Part shown: piece after piece, positions 44,781 through 56,156 of the stretch
Layout of the letters: each line of letters opens with the position of its first letter
How positions within the stretch are numbered: position 1 is the stretch's first letter
Origin: Fasciola hepatica
Taxonomy: Eukaryota > Platyhelminthes > Trematoda > Plagiorchiida > Fasciolidae
DNA length: 64,000 bases
Assembly (NCBI GenBank): GCA_948099385.1
Contig: CANUEZ040000163.1
Coordinates: forward strand, 7,940,001-8,004,000
Direction: 5' to 3'
The notes under the pieces: model-generated
Database searches by the model: none
Told to the model about the DNA's origin: nothing
What the model saw: the letters and a program-made list of their open reading frames with translations, nothing else
Translations under genes and position numbers: made by a program

Positions 44781-45559
44781 AAGTAAAGTGTCTACCAATA
44801 TCAGCCTTGGACGAAGTAAGCTGCGTATGACTGATTGAGCAGGACGGTGCAGAACGTGGTACAGACAAATATCAGATGTGCAAGTATGAGATGAACAGGA
44901 CAGAAGTAAACCACCAGTGGATGTTCACCATGTATGACCAATTCTCACGGCATCATGTAACCGGTTCACTCACACAACAGAGGCCTCCCTCGACAATTTT
45001 ATGCTAAATTACAGGAACTTGGCGGATGCTACCACAAAGGGAAAGCCTGGCTTTTCTGTTCAAATAAGGAGGACAGAGGTCAACGTGAGTGTGTAATAAT
45101 GCCAGTGACGTGACATATTTATGTGGCAACGAACTGTGCTCAACTCGAGGAATCATTACCTGACAACTTGGTCAATCTGTAGTTGAAAATACTAAAGTGG
45201 ATGATACATACTTTCATCGACGCCATCTCAGCCATATTCACGTCTGAGTGGTGACCAAGTCTACGGAAAACCGTTGTGTTGGAGCTGATAGCCAACCAGT
45301 TCAGTCGGCGGGTATGACTGCTGTAGGTGGCCAACTTTCCACAAATCCCAGTTCAGAGATCCATACGACAGGCGAGTCAAATTGACGGAATGCTCTTGAG
45401 AAAGAAAGACCGTGGTGGTTCAGTGGACATTTTATGGGGCTTACCTTCATAGGCGCATACGCTGAGAAGCTCCAGTCAACCAGAATCGTGATGAATAGGT
45501 ATAAATTATGGTGTAACGTTTACACAAATCAGTTCTGCAGTAGCCTTGGCTGGTTCGCT

Positions 45560-46225
45560 ATTTTGTTGTACTCCAGAGACAGGTTACCTGACCTTAACTT
45601 TTCCATGCCAACCTACTCGTTCATTTTCCCTGTACGGCTAGCTATGTAGTCTGTGCGACACTGAAAATATCGCACAAGATTAAAGAGCGCAAACCAGCAG
45701 GCTGATTGTGGAAGGATAAAAGTTACTGCCAGTAGAGTTGTAGTGAACCTTGAGACCACCGCATGTCGGGTGGATGGGAACTCATTCAAAATAGGCTACT
45801 GACCCCTGTAAACGTACCGAGAGACGCTCAAATCAACGTTGAGCTATTGTGTCCGCTGTGAAAATCAGACGACTCAACCCACCACTTCGTTCATATTAAC
45901 TGTTCATAAATGCATTCTGAAGGCCCCTGCTATAATCCAAACAGGCATTCGACTTCAGTGTGAGTCATGTACTAACCCTGTTGTAGAATCCAGAGAAGAA
46001 TAGTCCCCAAACCCATGTCCATTACTTAGCTGGCTTCTTTTCAAGCAAGGAACAATAAAAACTACCCTCTCATCCTCTCACTATGCAACACCAATTTTCA
46101 TGACTACCTAGTCACACATTGACATGCACTGTTCATAAATTAAACATTTCTAATCTACAAATTAGAGTGTATTAGCCACGAGGATGATGTCACCGAAAAC
46201 GAGCTTGGTCGCTGTTTGTATTTCC
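45560..46225 (+). pseudogene. PLE GIY-YIG and 3' tail relic
   Basis: TYSFIFPVRLAM starts the nuclease text. KERKPAG-like and ETTACRVDGNSF pieces follow in shifted frames, parallel to SFVCSCSASYVG...KEHKPAW and ETGHQVDNEAFK of the intact PLE ORF at 42.1-43.0 kb. The 3' end (GTGTATTAGCCACGAGGATG, 46,162, then ACCGAAAACGAGCTTGGTCG, 46,189) matches the tail at 43,078-43,123. Many stops; older than the 42-kb copy. Confidence 0.65.
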
Positions 46226-46266
46226 CTCATAATCCTTTGAAAATCAGAAAAAGTCACAAATAATGC

Positions 46267-47060
46267 AGTGGTATGGTCTTGCTAGCAGAACCGATAACCA
46301 TCATGATCTGTCATTTTCCAAGGACGGATTCTATCACGATTTGTCTGGCGCATACGAACTTCTACCATAAGAAGCGACATACACTCACATGGCGTCCTCC
46401 TTCAACTTCACAACTTTGGACTCGGATTGACCATATTTTCATTAGTCACCTCTGACATGGATCAGTTAAAGAATGTCGTTCACTTTGGCTTATGCCTGTG
46501 GACTCGGATCACGCCTTGGTACGTGCTCACTTCCATTCACGTCTCGTTGGTAGTCGCATCAGTTCGGAAGACACCCCTCTTGCGCAGCTGTTTCAGGACG
46601 ATAACCGACGACCTGCTTTTCAGGTGGTTATCGATGCAGTTTGATGTACTCGACTCAGATAAACGCTGGCACCAGATCAGGAAAGCCTTGTATGCTGCTT
46701 CCGATGTCACACAAGACTTCCGTCCGGGTAGGACTCAAAAACGGTGGATATCTTCAACGTCATTTGCTCTGCTGGATGCTTGCGAACCCGTTCCCCCGGA
46801 GGCAACATTCAACGAAGTGCGTAAATCCCTGAGACTCCAAATGACCAGGAGCCCTGCAAGTGACTACGAGCAGTGTTGGATTGCAAAATTTAGGGAAATG
46901 GAGAAGGCTGTACCTACTGACAATAGTGGCACCCTTACTGTTTGAATAAATATACCGTTCCACGTAAGCCTGCTTACTGACTTACTCTCAGGGATGTCAT
47001 CTAAACAGTTGGGCGGAGCATTTTAGGGGACAATTCAGTTGGCTATTTTTCAACAGATAG
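46267..47060 (+). pseudogene. LINE fragment: endonuclease end and linker
   Basis: The first frame ends RHTLTWRPPSTSQLWTRIDH (46,375-46,435), the C-terminal part of a LINE endonuclease. The second frame (46,427-46,945, 172 codons) reads LCLWTRITPWYV, then DVTQDFRPGRTQKRW, PEATFNEVRKSLRLQMTRSP and YEQCWIAKFREMEKAV, the linker before RT. The RT itself is gone after about 47,060. A one-base shift separates the two frames. It is related to the LINE at 25.25 kb but belongs to a distinct subfamily. Confidence 0.8.
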
Positions 47061-47074
47061 ACAAGGGAATGTTC

Positions 47075-47742
47075 GCTCAATGAGAATAAGCCTTATCTAC
47101 AAAGTGCAGATATCCCCGCTTCTCATGATTTATCCAATTATGAAATCTCCTAACCAATCGCAGCACCGGGGAGAATTCATCTATGCATTTTGTATGGTAA
47201 ACACCTTTTATCCAAACCCCGAAAATAACGTGAACTCGCAAAATTTCTGTGAAAACTGAAGACATTTTTGTACCAGTTTTTCACAATTTAGCTGTGTGAA
47301 TCTAGATTTCATTTTTTCCCCCAGAAACCCAGGTTTTACACCCTTCTAACGAGCGTTCGTGCAAGGTGTAATGCAACGCTGTTTCATCACCACTGCGAAT
47401 ATTCCATTTTCCATAATTTTGTCTCCAGCTTTACAAATCATCTGAAAATCTATCAATTTAATCGTGATTCGCCCATCTTCGTTTGTCACAAATCTGATAA
47501 ACAATACTAAAGAAATAAATAAACCAACTTATCTTGTGGGGCTGCTTCTTGCACTTTTTCCAGCAAATAAACCACTTTTTGGAAGTTTTGAATATGAGTT
47601 TGCCTAAAACGGCAGCAAAATTCCTGACCTACTCACGCATAGCGCATTACACTACAAGAATCTCACCATGTTCTTAGCAAATATTCGAGAACCACTGGAA
47701 AGTGACATCTTTTATTTGATCAGATGACCCCTTTGTACGTTG
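47075..47742. other. Rest of the composite insertion; no recognised gene
   Basis: A minus frame of 62 codons (47,077-47,265) reads VHVIFGVWIKGVYHTKCIDE. I do not recognise it. Otherwise nothing stands out. Confidence 0.3.
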
Positions 47743-48220
47743 TGCCACACAAAGACGTGATCTGGAGCCGGATTCTTGTTTATGATTCCATTCTGAACAG
47801 TGTTCCATGAAAAGCCAATCCGTTTCGTCACAGAGGTGTACCTTTGATCCAAAATCATCTCCAGAATCTTTGCCCGCTCATTTGTTGAGGGTTTCCGATT
47901 CACTGACTTCCTGATAAATAAACTCAGAATCATTTTTGGTTTAAGAAGTTACCAATAGTCTGTGATGATATTGATTGATCCTTCGCCAAAACTCAGCCTG
48001 CTTTTGTTAGTACACCAGAACATGGAATATTACCCAATTGATAGGTCCAATAACCGACCTGTATCGTCCGGTCTAGTGTGACAACATCCCTAACCCAGAG
48101 GACGATACTTTTTGGAGACCCGTTTCTGATGGTGATTCAGTGAGGCTGCCGTGAGCGACATTGGGAAAATTCTACAGACTACTATTTTTTGAACATGATT
48201 CCTTTTAAGGTTAGAAAGCA
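47743..48220. other. Upstream part of gene copy B
   Basis: Pairs with 15,185-15,658 at about 84 % identity. The minus frame 47,712-47,933 crosses its edge. See the left-arm entry for what the frames look like. Confidence 0.35.
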
Positions 48221-48814
48221 ATGAAAAATATACGGTTGGGATTAGTTTACCAGAAAAGTAAAAACATCTGGAAATATGCTCTTTGCATTATTATAGCAGC
48301 TACTATTACGTTCTTTCTCACACCTCGGGCAGATCGGGAAGAATAATTCTCGTGCAAAATACCGATGGTGTCCAGAGATGAACAAAATTTGATAGGTATT
48401 GCCTTCAAAATGATGGATTTTTTCTGATTTATCACCAAAGATGACTCTCACAACGAACAACATCATACTGATCATGGAGTTACTGTGTAGATATTTCATC
48501 CTTGTTAGGAGTAATCACTGTCAGCTTGAGCGTTGATGATACACGAGGAAAGCGCTTTATCAATATTATATACTCCCTAAATACATGTACTTTATCCATT
48601 CTGACTGTGAATGATGGAAGAATAATTTAACCCTTCGCTTGAGCTACCCCCCCCCCGGTGGATATATTGCCTGTCTATGACATATCATACCGAGAAAATG
48701 TTTCTTTGGTGCCGACTTCTCGTCCCCTAATGCGTACATATCAGAATACACGTACTAATAAGTGTAGGGAACAAGTGACTTGTTGCTTTGTTTAATTTCC
48801 TACAACATACCTGC
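48221..48814 (+). pseudogene. Membrane-anchor gene, copy B, 5' part
   Basis: The ATG at 48,221 is the mirror of 15,184. The frame reads MKNIRLGLVYQKSKNIWKYA and keeps the hydrophobic segment (ALCIIIAATITFFLTP). It then hits TAA after PRADREE (about 48,346) and again further on. The later part (CFFGADFSSPNAY, 48,700-48,740) also has stops. At ...CTGCCCT (48,814) similarity to the left arm ends abruptly. The C-terminal continuation lies 4.7 kb away, at 53,511. This paralog is clearly dead on the plus strand. Confidence 0.55.
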
Positions 48815-49106
48815 CCTTGAATGAAACGCAAGCAAACAAATTCAAAATCCGTGAAACTCAAAAACACAGTTTTGACCTCATATTTATACGACACTTGCGG
48901 GCAAGGTCTCACCTATTTTGGAACGCAGTTTATTAGACTGGATATCCACATACGTTCACCTCTCTTTGAATGTGGCGTTTTCATCTAGTCCCGAGGAAAC
49001 GCAATTTGCCATGCACCACACATCCATATCGAAAATTCACCGTGCTGCCCCAATCTCGCAGGATTCGTACGGTTTCACGATCAGCCAGACGGGAGATCTC
49101 TAAACA

Positions 49107-49418
49107 CTACTCGGAAGCAAGACCACACCAAATCACAGCGAAATATAGGCTACCATTTTCATGTCCCACTATTATCTTTTGTACATTTCTCGTGCAGTTT
49201 TGAGTTTCCGTATGCGCACCGCATTCAACTAGCACCAGGAAAAACAGACTGTTTTCGCCACGTTTATATGATGTTACCGAAATCTGAATTTCCGTGTTTG
49301 TCAGTTTCTCTATAGCCTGTGTAATGTCTCGCAATCGGTAGGCAGAAGGAAAGCCCTCTGGTGTGGATGAACATGCATCCTGTACCGACGTACGGGGAAT
49401 ACGAGTTAAGCCATGCAA
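49107..49418 (-). other. Unrecognised 103-codon ORF
   Basis: Reads CSSTPEGFPSAYRLRDITQA then IEKLTNTEIQISVTSYKRGE and a hydrophobic FFLVLVECG. The composition looks like real protein, but no family is recognised and no splice sites or partner were found. It overlaps plus-strand frames, so coding is uncertain. Confidence 0.25.
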
Positions 49419-49529
49419 TGGAAAATGTAATCATGTCGACGTGTGTGTGATTCACAGTTGCATGCAAGCGGAAGCGAAGACAGGCGCATTATCGGATGAG
49501 TTGTTTAAACTCAAGGCCGTCCAACAGGT

Positions 49530-49720
49530 GATGAGATCCGATTGGTCAGTGTGGTCCAGGAAGAAGAATGACAAATGTCAACTATCTTCGCGTGTGTAGA
49601 ACTGCATGTGTGTGATCGTGCGTGCGAAGAATTCGGATCAAATACGCGCGAATGTGCGTGTGCGCCCCATTACATCTGTCAGAGCACGACTGCTCATGCC
49701 GAACACAATATTGCTCACCA
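49530..49720 (+). repeat. Third copy of a left-arm repeat
   Basis: CCGATTGGTCAGTG (49,536), CGTGCGTGCGAA (49,617), and AGAGCACGACTGCTCATGCC with GAACACA (49,680-49,707) align in direct orientation with 18,059-18,240. This shows that the 17.95-18.25 kb sequence is a dispersed repeat and not unique DNA. It may be gypsy LTR or leader sequence, since it adjoins the gypsy relic there. Confidence 0.5.
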
Positions 49721-49884
49721 TGCAAATAGGTAATCTATGTTCGATAGTAAATTCAAGCTTATTATTTGCCCTGATTTGCATTCGTTTAATGATGTGTACT
49801 TTAGTCACAATAATATGAATCTCCCAATTAAGTTGTTGAATAATATACACCTGTTCCTTTCAGCATAATTAGCAAAAAACAAGA

Positions 49885-49890
49885 TTTATT
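49885..49890 (-). terminator. AATAAA poly(A) signal candidate
   Basis: TTTATT on plus is AATAAA on minus. It lies about 68 bases beyond the stop codon of the minus-strand exon candidate at 49,958-50,088, a usual distance. Confidence 0.35.
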
Positions 49891-49957
49891 CAGTAAACAA
49901 ACCTATTTTCACTTTTTGAATTTCAGGAGGATTTATCGATGCATGCCTGGTCACCTG

Positions 49958-50088
49958 TTACATATCACCAATCTTGAGCTCATCACCTAGATGCAAACTA
50001 CGTACATTTTCTCGTGGACCTCCATCGAAGCTCTGCAGCTGGGCTCGTACATCGGGTGAAAGTTGACCATAGAAACGGTAGGTTCTCT
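49958..50088 (-). CDS. Candidate terminal exon of an unidentified gene
   Basis: On minus, AATTTCATCAG is followed by an open frame: RTYRFYGQLSPDVRAQLQSF, then DGGPRENVRSLHLGDELKIG and a TAA at 49,958-49,960. Helical, charged composition and a downstream AATAAA support a 3'-terminal coding exon. All three plus-strand frames over the same bases have stops. I cannot name the protein. Upstream exons would lie at higher coordinates. A frame from 50,445 down to 50,263 and the one at 52,254-51,979 are on the same strand, but links are unproven. Confidence 0.4.
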
Positions 50089-51978
50089 CTGATGAAATTT
50101 TGAAATTTCGAACCGTTTTCTGCACTTAATCTAAAATAGATATCAGTGTTTAGACGCAAACAGAATCATGAATATTTTAGTACATCCAAAACAGATTCAC
50201 CAACGATAGTGATTGTCAATGTTTATCACTCGTTTGGGATATGTGTTAACCAGTGAAAAAAATTAGAATCTCTGATTCTCTGCTATTAAATAACTGTGAT
50301 GATAGCAATCAGAAGAAGTGAAACAAGATTGCGATGATATACTATGAAGCATTTTTTGCTTGGATTGCACGTTTTCGTGAAAATCATGGGTGAATTTCAA
50401 CGTTTCGTGGTAAGTGAAATCTGGGTTGTCTCGTGGTCCAAGCATATGCGTTTGCTGTGAATTTTTTCATGCAAAGTGTTTAAGGGATCTGGTCAAAGAT
50501 ACTTGGTCTGCATGTGCTAGAGTACGACGTCCATTTAAACATGGTTGTATGTATCCGCTGCTGGTTGGTTTAAACTTTGATCTTCCGTTGTGTGTGCTAA
50601 GAATTTGCTTCTTATACTTTACTTTGCATTTTACGCATCACAAGTAGTTGGTTCCAAACATCTTTAGTGTTTCATCCTTGATTGGACTTATCCTATCCAA
50701 TGGAAATCTGAGCAGTAATACTCATTATTTGAGCATGTAGCAGCAAAGCAAAGCTCTGTATTTATAAATGTTAGATGAAATGACTAGCTGTGGTATTTCA
50801 TAATCTTCTTTCTGGTTGGAATTCGAAAAATTACCAATTATAAATGTAGTACTACCTCCACGCAGTGATTGGAATGCCTTCACATGCGGCCCAGTGGGCT
50901 ATGGCTTCACTTCCAGTATCCTACTAATCAGGTGGAGCCGGAATGTGATTGTTAGATCTCGTAGATACAACGAAATATCTTTGTGATTGGTTAGTGAGTT
51001 ATCTGCCAATAACCGCATAACCCTTTTTGCATTTAGGGAATTAGTACCAATCAAATTTGACAGAATACATTCATGCTGTTCTTATCTGGTTTTGATGTTC
51101 CCTCAGCGCTCGTTGTCCAGGTGCGAGCTATTTCACAACGTAAGATCAGTCGCTCCGATTTAAGTATTACCCTTTGCTTATCCGGTTTACCGCGGTAGAG
51201 AAACCATAAAGTCTAATGAGGAGCAGTTGTTTAATATAATAACGAAGATTTGCCCAGAATCAATGATATCGGCACGCCTGAAGAAGTTCAGCTTATCAGC
51301 TTATCTTATCTGCTGACATTCGTTAACTGTAGAACCGTGTTGAATACCATTCACGTCTACTGACAGTGCGTTTACCAGGTGGGCGGGACATGAGGTGAAC
51401 TGACTCAAGAGAAAGAAACCTAGAAAGGCTAAGAAGCGTCAAGGATTTTAACAACGAGGTGGGAGACAATCAAAAAGGCTTTATCAACAACCACTGAACT
51501 TCTTCTATAGCCCTTGAGAACCGAAATCCAGGTTTTTCTTTCGTGAAGCACTACTAGTCAGTGATGAAATATTCACACATTGTATATGACATTTATCATC
51601 AGGTTGCACCAAACACAGATAAAACTAACTTGTGTGTTTCGAACTCAGTAATTCACCTTTCTACAAAAAGATTCATTGCAAGTTGTGTTGTGACGTGAAT
51701 CATCCCAACCATATTCGCCTTGCACACGCACGTGCGATGCCTGTCTGTATCACGCTCGGCTTTGACCCTCTTAACCAATCACGCGCAGGTAGCCCTGTGT
51801 GTGACTGATATCGATTAACCGCTTTCGTCCGATTGACACATGCTCAGGTTTGTGCTTGCTAACGTTGATCCGGAATGTAAGTTGTGCTGTGCATACGTAC
51901 TTGCGTTCTGTTTGCTGAGTCTTAGACAAAACAGTATGCAGTCGGTACGAATTTCTTTCAAGGCCAAGCTTCATTTTT

Positions 51979-52254
51979 TTAAACCAAATCGAGAAATTCC
52001 ACGCAAAGTCGAACCTCATTAATGAACAATTCGTAACTGGTCCAACACTCATCTAAAATGACCGATGACGTGAGTTTTCTGATGAGTTCTTTTTCCGCTA
52101 CGTCGGTCCAGTGAGCCATGACCGTCGAGGCATTCAGAACTGCATTGACTGTTTTCACTAAATTGGAGGTATCGCTCACGTGATAAACCCTCATTGAGCA
52201 CTGGATTAGAAGTAGTGAAAATCCACACAAATGAAACGGAAACGGATTTGACAT
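51979..52254 (-). CDS. Candidate exon, unrecognised
   Basis: After a possible 3' splice site (TTCTAATCCAG, 52,195) the minus frame reads HVSDTSNLVKTVNAVLNAST, then MAHWTDVAEKELIRKLTSSV and ILDECWTSYELFINE. The composition is protein-like and strongly helical. I see no motif. It is on the same strand as the 50.0-kb exon candidate and 1.9 kb upstream of it. Confidence 0.3.
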   Translation of the reverse strand: MSNPFPFHLCGFSLLLIQCSMRVYHVSDTSNLVKTVNAVLNASTVMAHWTDVAEKELIRKLTSSVILDECWTSYELFINEVRLCVEFLDLV

Positions 52255-53510
52255 TCAGTTTTGTGCTTTTACGGTATTACTCTGGATCATATTTTCGAAA
52301 AACAGTAGAGCTTTGCATGTGTTCTGTACTGGTGTGAGAAGAAGTATCGAAAAGACAGATCTTTGCTCGCCACATTGCGTCTTCTAAATGTTACTGCACC
52401 TTGATGACTGCAGACGAATATCTTCTAATTAGAATATGGGAGTAAAAACCTGTTTGAGTTTTCACAGATGGAGATCGTACGTATACAATCAGTTGTAGTT
52501 TGGCTCCTGATATATAACGATTTTGGGAGTCAAAATGAAATAAGTAAAATTAGAAAGTTCGACAAAAGCTGTTAAAACTCGCCTCCACGAATATTTTCAC
52601 CAAATGCCACCGTGAACTTTTACACTGCCTCCTTTAACCGATCAGTTAGCTGCGATGAGGTTTTACTGTCTTGAATCGATATCCGTGCGTTGTCTTCAAT
52701 AGATTAGGAGAAAATGATAATTTTTTTGTAAGAAAATGCAGAAACGAGATGACCATATTGTACGCAACAAATTTAGATTATTATATTATTTTTCATCTTC
52801 CTGAATTTAGGTCAGAATTATTTACGTCAGACGATTTCGCCTTTCTCACTCGATTTTGATCTCTCCCGAGAGTCCAGTAGGGGGAAAAAATCTGACGAAA
52901 TCTGACCAGAATAAAAAAAAAACGTTTCGTAACAACATTTATTGTCTTGGTCTGACTTACTATCTGCCACATCGGTCAAAACGAAGTAACTAATAGAAAA
53001 CAGGAGAATACACATGGTGGTCAAATTTTTCCCTACTCAACAAGCCGTTTGATAAGTCTCATTTTACAAAACATCTTGTGACTGGTTTTTACCAATGGTT
53101 TGTCCTTATTTTACCATCCAGTTATCGAGACAGAATCAAATTGAGTTTGTTCTTACGCTCAAGGACGCATCAGATAATTGAATTTCTATCTAAATCGGAT
53201 GTATGATTTTCTGTCATGATATACTGGAGCGACGGGAGAATAGAGAAAACCTCTACCGTGTAATTTTTACTGGTCATTTCAGGTGAGAGTTAAACTGCTG
53301 GAAACATGATACAACTATACAGAGGCTTCATATGAGTTGAAAAACTAGGGTGATATAGTTGTACCGAAAGGGGCTTGAGTGACTCCAAAACTCGTGATCT
53401 ATCCTGTCACATGCCATTGGTTGCAGTTTGAATTTGACGTTTCTTTGTGACGTCAGAGGTGGAAAATGAAACTGTAAAACACAAATCCCATCATTTCTTC
53501 TGATTTATGC

Positions 53511-53683
53511 TCAGACACCGATATGTGAAGGAATGCAGTCAGGTAACGAAAATGCGTCTACTCGTTTCCATCACCTTCCTCAAAAGTGGGCAGGAAATCA
53601 GTTGGTTTTCTGAACTTGAACTCACTGATGATGATATTTTGTTATCTCTAAATGGTGACAATTTCATTCAGCAATATAAATAA
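53511..53683 (+). pseudogene. Membrane-anchor gene, copy B, C-terminal part
   Basis: Mirror of 14,413-14,589 with about 92 % identity. The frame reads RYVKECSQVTKMRLLVSITF, KSGQEISWFSGLELTDDD and ends NGDNFIQQYK at TAA (53,681-53,683), where the stop overlaps an AATAAA. It is intact as a piece but separated from the 5' part (48,221-48,814) by 4.7 kb. Confidence 0.5.
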
Positions 53684-54104
53684 AAATTTCCATTATATTC
53701 GTACTAGTTTATCCATTACGTTCGAAAAAAAGATTCAGCGAGCATTTAATCATTTCAGATACTTTAATCGGAAGGCTTCCGGACGGAACACCTTAAGGTG
53801 TCATCTGCAGAAAAGCAACATGCTGAGGACATTATATGTATATCTCTATTTTCACCCCGTTTTTGTTCAGAACCGTTTTCTCAGGGCCCAAATGAACAAG
53901 TAATTTTGATAAATTACAAAATTAGGAAGATTTTATCAAGAAAACTCCTCTGACCAGTGGTTATCCGAAAATTGTTATTCAGCATAACAGTAAATCATCA
54001 TTCAAAACAGACCCCATGGTAACGGTAGAAAGAAAGCAAGTCATACTGTTTTTCCTCCTCATGGTGACCACCTTCCTACACGTTTGCGTCATAATCTAAG
54101 TTCA
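53684..54104. other. Right-arm sequence without a recognised gene
   Basis: Pairs with 13,990-14,412 in the left arm. An 83-codon plus frame (53,652-53,903) spans part of it, without a motif. Confidence 0.35.
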
Positions 54105-54320
54105 ACTCTAACCCGTGCGTAAGTGGTTTCCTATTTACGCATAGCGCAGACCATTATTAGATTGAGACTCAGTGATCCCTATGATTGCCATCTTGCTTTT
54201 GATACCTTTCATGTTGTCTACCAGTTCACTTGCTCTTGCGGCAACAAGTATATAGGTATCACAAAACGGCACTTGACTACACAAGTAACTGAACACGTCC
54301 CGTAATGGACTTTACGTTCA
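54105..54320 (+). pseudogene. PLE GIY-YIG endonuclease fragment (right arm)
   Basis: The frame 54,123-54,305 reads SDPYDCHLAFDTFHVVYQFT, CSCGNKYIGITKRHLTTQ, VTEHVP. It is the mirror of 13,790-14,000 with about 90 % identity. It keeps the zinc-binding Cys pair, YIG and Arg but lacks the C-terminal half with the catalytic Glu. Confidence 0.75.
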
Positions 54321-54479
54321 ACAACTCAGTTGAACTGAACTAGACAGATTCTGACTAGAAATCTAGTGTCGTCCGTTGCGAAGCCCTTGCATAATTCAGC
54401 GAGTCATTGAGTTGAGATGACCTGGTCATTCAAAGTGCAATTACGCATCCCAAGTACACAGCTACAAGTGTTTAGTTAA

Positions 54480-55152
54480 CCGATGCTCATCAGTAAAGCA
54501 AACTCCCTCTTTGAGCCCAGAAACATACTTCCTAATAGTCTATCTTCCCTAGAGTCAGCCAAGTAACCCCACAGGAACATGTTCCCCATTTTTTGCTGTG
54601 TATCACTTGGGCCGTATTACTTTTTATAAACTGATGTTTTATGTACGTAATCAACTAGGGCAGACGAAATGAAAGCATATAAAAATCTTTGACCTTTTTC
54701 TGCTTCCATTATCTGCCCAAAGGAAATGCCGTATTTTAGGTTTCATCAGTGTTGGGTGCTGACAACAATGTGTATCTACAGTCTCCTAACTGAGACCCAA
54801 GCCCGTCGAGTATGGTTGTGAGTCATTCACGATGCCATCGTACTGTCCAGAAAAGGCCTTCATAGTTTTGTTCTGCATGTCAGCGTCATAATTGTCGAAC
54901 ACAAATCTCCTCACCACCTGTAAAACCGTAAATGTACAGGTTATTGAATAATTTCAACGAACTGGGACAGAGGCGAGTTCATGTTCAGAAGACTGACTGG
55001 TATCTGACACACTTTTTGAGAAAATGGGTGGGTTGACTGTAGTAAGATCATCGGTAGTACAACATTTCGTTGAGTTGTCCATTCCCCTTTGGAGACTCCC
55101 AGGGAAAACATCAGAGATGTCAGGTAATTTTGGGAGAATAAGTTAATCCACA
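54480..55152 (-). other. Mirror of the exon-like segment (right arm)
   Basis: Pairs with 12,950-13,626. The part 54,759-54,957 is identical to the left copy over 199 bp. The 77-codon frame of the left copy has one TAA here. A frame of 70 codons (55,153-54,941) is a shifted reading of the Ser/Pro-rich part. Confidence 0.4.
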
Positions 55153-55209
55153 AAATTTCCTGTGAATTTGAAAATTAGATCTTCACAGTCTTAAAACCAG
55201 TCAAGAATA

Positions 55210-56070
55210 GGGAAAGAAGAAAGCTTTCTTTTGCTATTGGTAACTCCTAAGTACTTAAAGGAGTCATTTCTGAAAAGTGGACAGCGTTGACAATAGATTG
55301 CTCGTTGGGACGAGGTGAGCAATGAGGACCGAAAATACACTCAAAACATTTAGAAAAGTTGAAATGTAGACCGAAATAGGGCGAAATAGTCTGAACATTG
55401 CACATGTTTTCGGGAAAAGACACATGGCTTGAATAGTCGGAGATAGGCTGAAAGTGCATGGAGTGATGAGCGTACTGAATAAAATGTACAGATTGTTCAG
55501 AGAACGAGTCGCCGATATATGCAGTGAGAATGCATAGGAAAAAAGACGACTCTCAAAAAAAACCCCAGTGTGCTCGCTGAGACTCGACAAAGCTGTAACA
55601 ACTCTGGTACTTTGAGTTCTGTTGGTAAAGCAGTTTTCAACCATGGAAATGAGGAAGTGGGACAGCCAAGATACTCCAGCTTTTGAAGATGTAGAAAACG
55701 AGGAACCGAATCAAAAACAGAGAAGTAATCGAAGAAGATATGTCAGACTGATTTCTCAGAACCATTAGTGCACTTTGATAAATAAAGAGTAATCGGCTAA
55801 GGAGAGCATGCTCGATCAGCTTTGGCGCAGAACAAGCGGCAACGAATGGATAAAAATAATTTGACTAAATGCTGAGGGTGGAATGCTTAGGAATAGGTAC
55901 CACCGTTATGTACTTCTTGAAACCGGGGATAGTACCGGGATTAATGGAGTTGTTGACGATTGAATTCACTATTCCGGGGAGTGGAGTTGCTCCACATTTG
56001 AGAAGAGTGAAATATAAGCCGTCTGGACCGACAGCAGGGGTTCAAATTAACCTCAAGACTTGTTCTGAAG
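55210..56070 (-). pseudogene. CR1-like LINE RT relic (right arm)
   Basis: Mirror of 12,040-12,900. The minus frame 55,644-55,264 contains MVENCFTNRTQS and SLSEHTGV, and FPENMCNVQT appears in the neighbouring frame. The catalytic YADD is also YAHH here, so it was lost before the duplication. Identity with the left copy is about 97 %. Confidence 0.65.
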
Positions 56071-56156
56071 AAAATGGCTCTACTTGTTAGGTAAAAAAGG
56101 TTAATACGATGGTAAGATATTCGCTGATTGAGAAATGAACAAGGCGTCGGTATCTA

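Larger units (their letters stand above)
44855..47743 (+). mobile_element. 2.9-kb composite insertion in the right arm
   Basis: Absent from the left arm, where GTGCAA joins TGCCGGAGTCTTG directly. It contains a PLE 3' fragment (45,560-46,225), directly followed by a LINE fragment (46,267-47,060), both on plus. The remaining 680 bp (47,065-47,743) contains a minus frame of 62 codons without a motif (47,077-47,265). No flanking duplication or terminal repeat is evident, so it is not a single simple transposon. Confidence 0.6.
48815..53510. other. 4.7-kb segment private to the right arm
   Basis: Flanked by sequence that is contiguous in the left arm (...CTGCCCT / CAGACACCG...). No terminal repeats, target duplication or transposase were found. 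It contains a repeat piece (49,530-49,720), a minus-strand terminal-exon candidate (49,958-50,088) and minus frames 49,107-49,418 and 51,979-52,254. The rest (50,100-51,970 and 52,260-53,510) shows only short frames. It may be an insertion here or a deletion from the left copy. Confidence 0.6.

Noticed and set aside
50395..50420. 5' splice site CGTTTCGTG/GTAAGTG on plus
   Set aside because: A good consensus, but the open frame before it is only about 22 codons and has no supported 3' splice site or partner exon.
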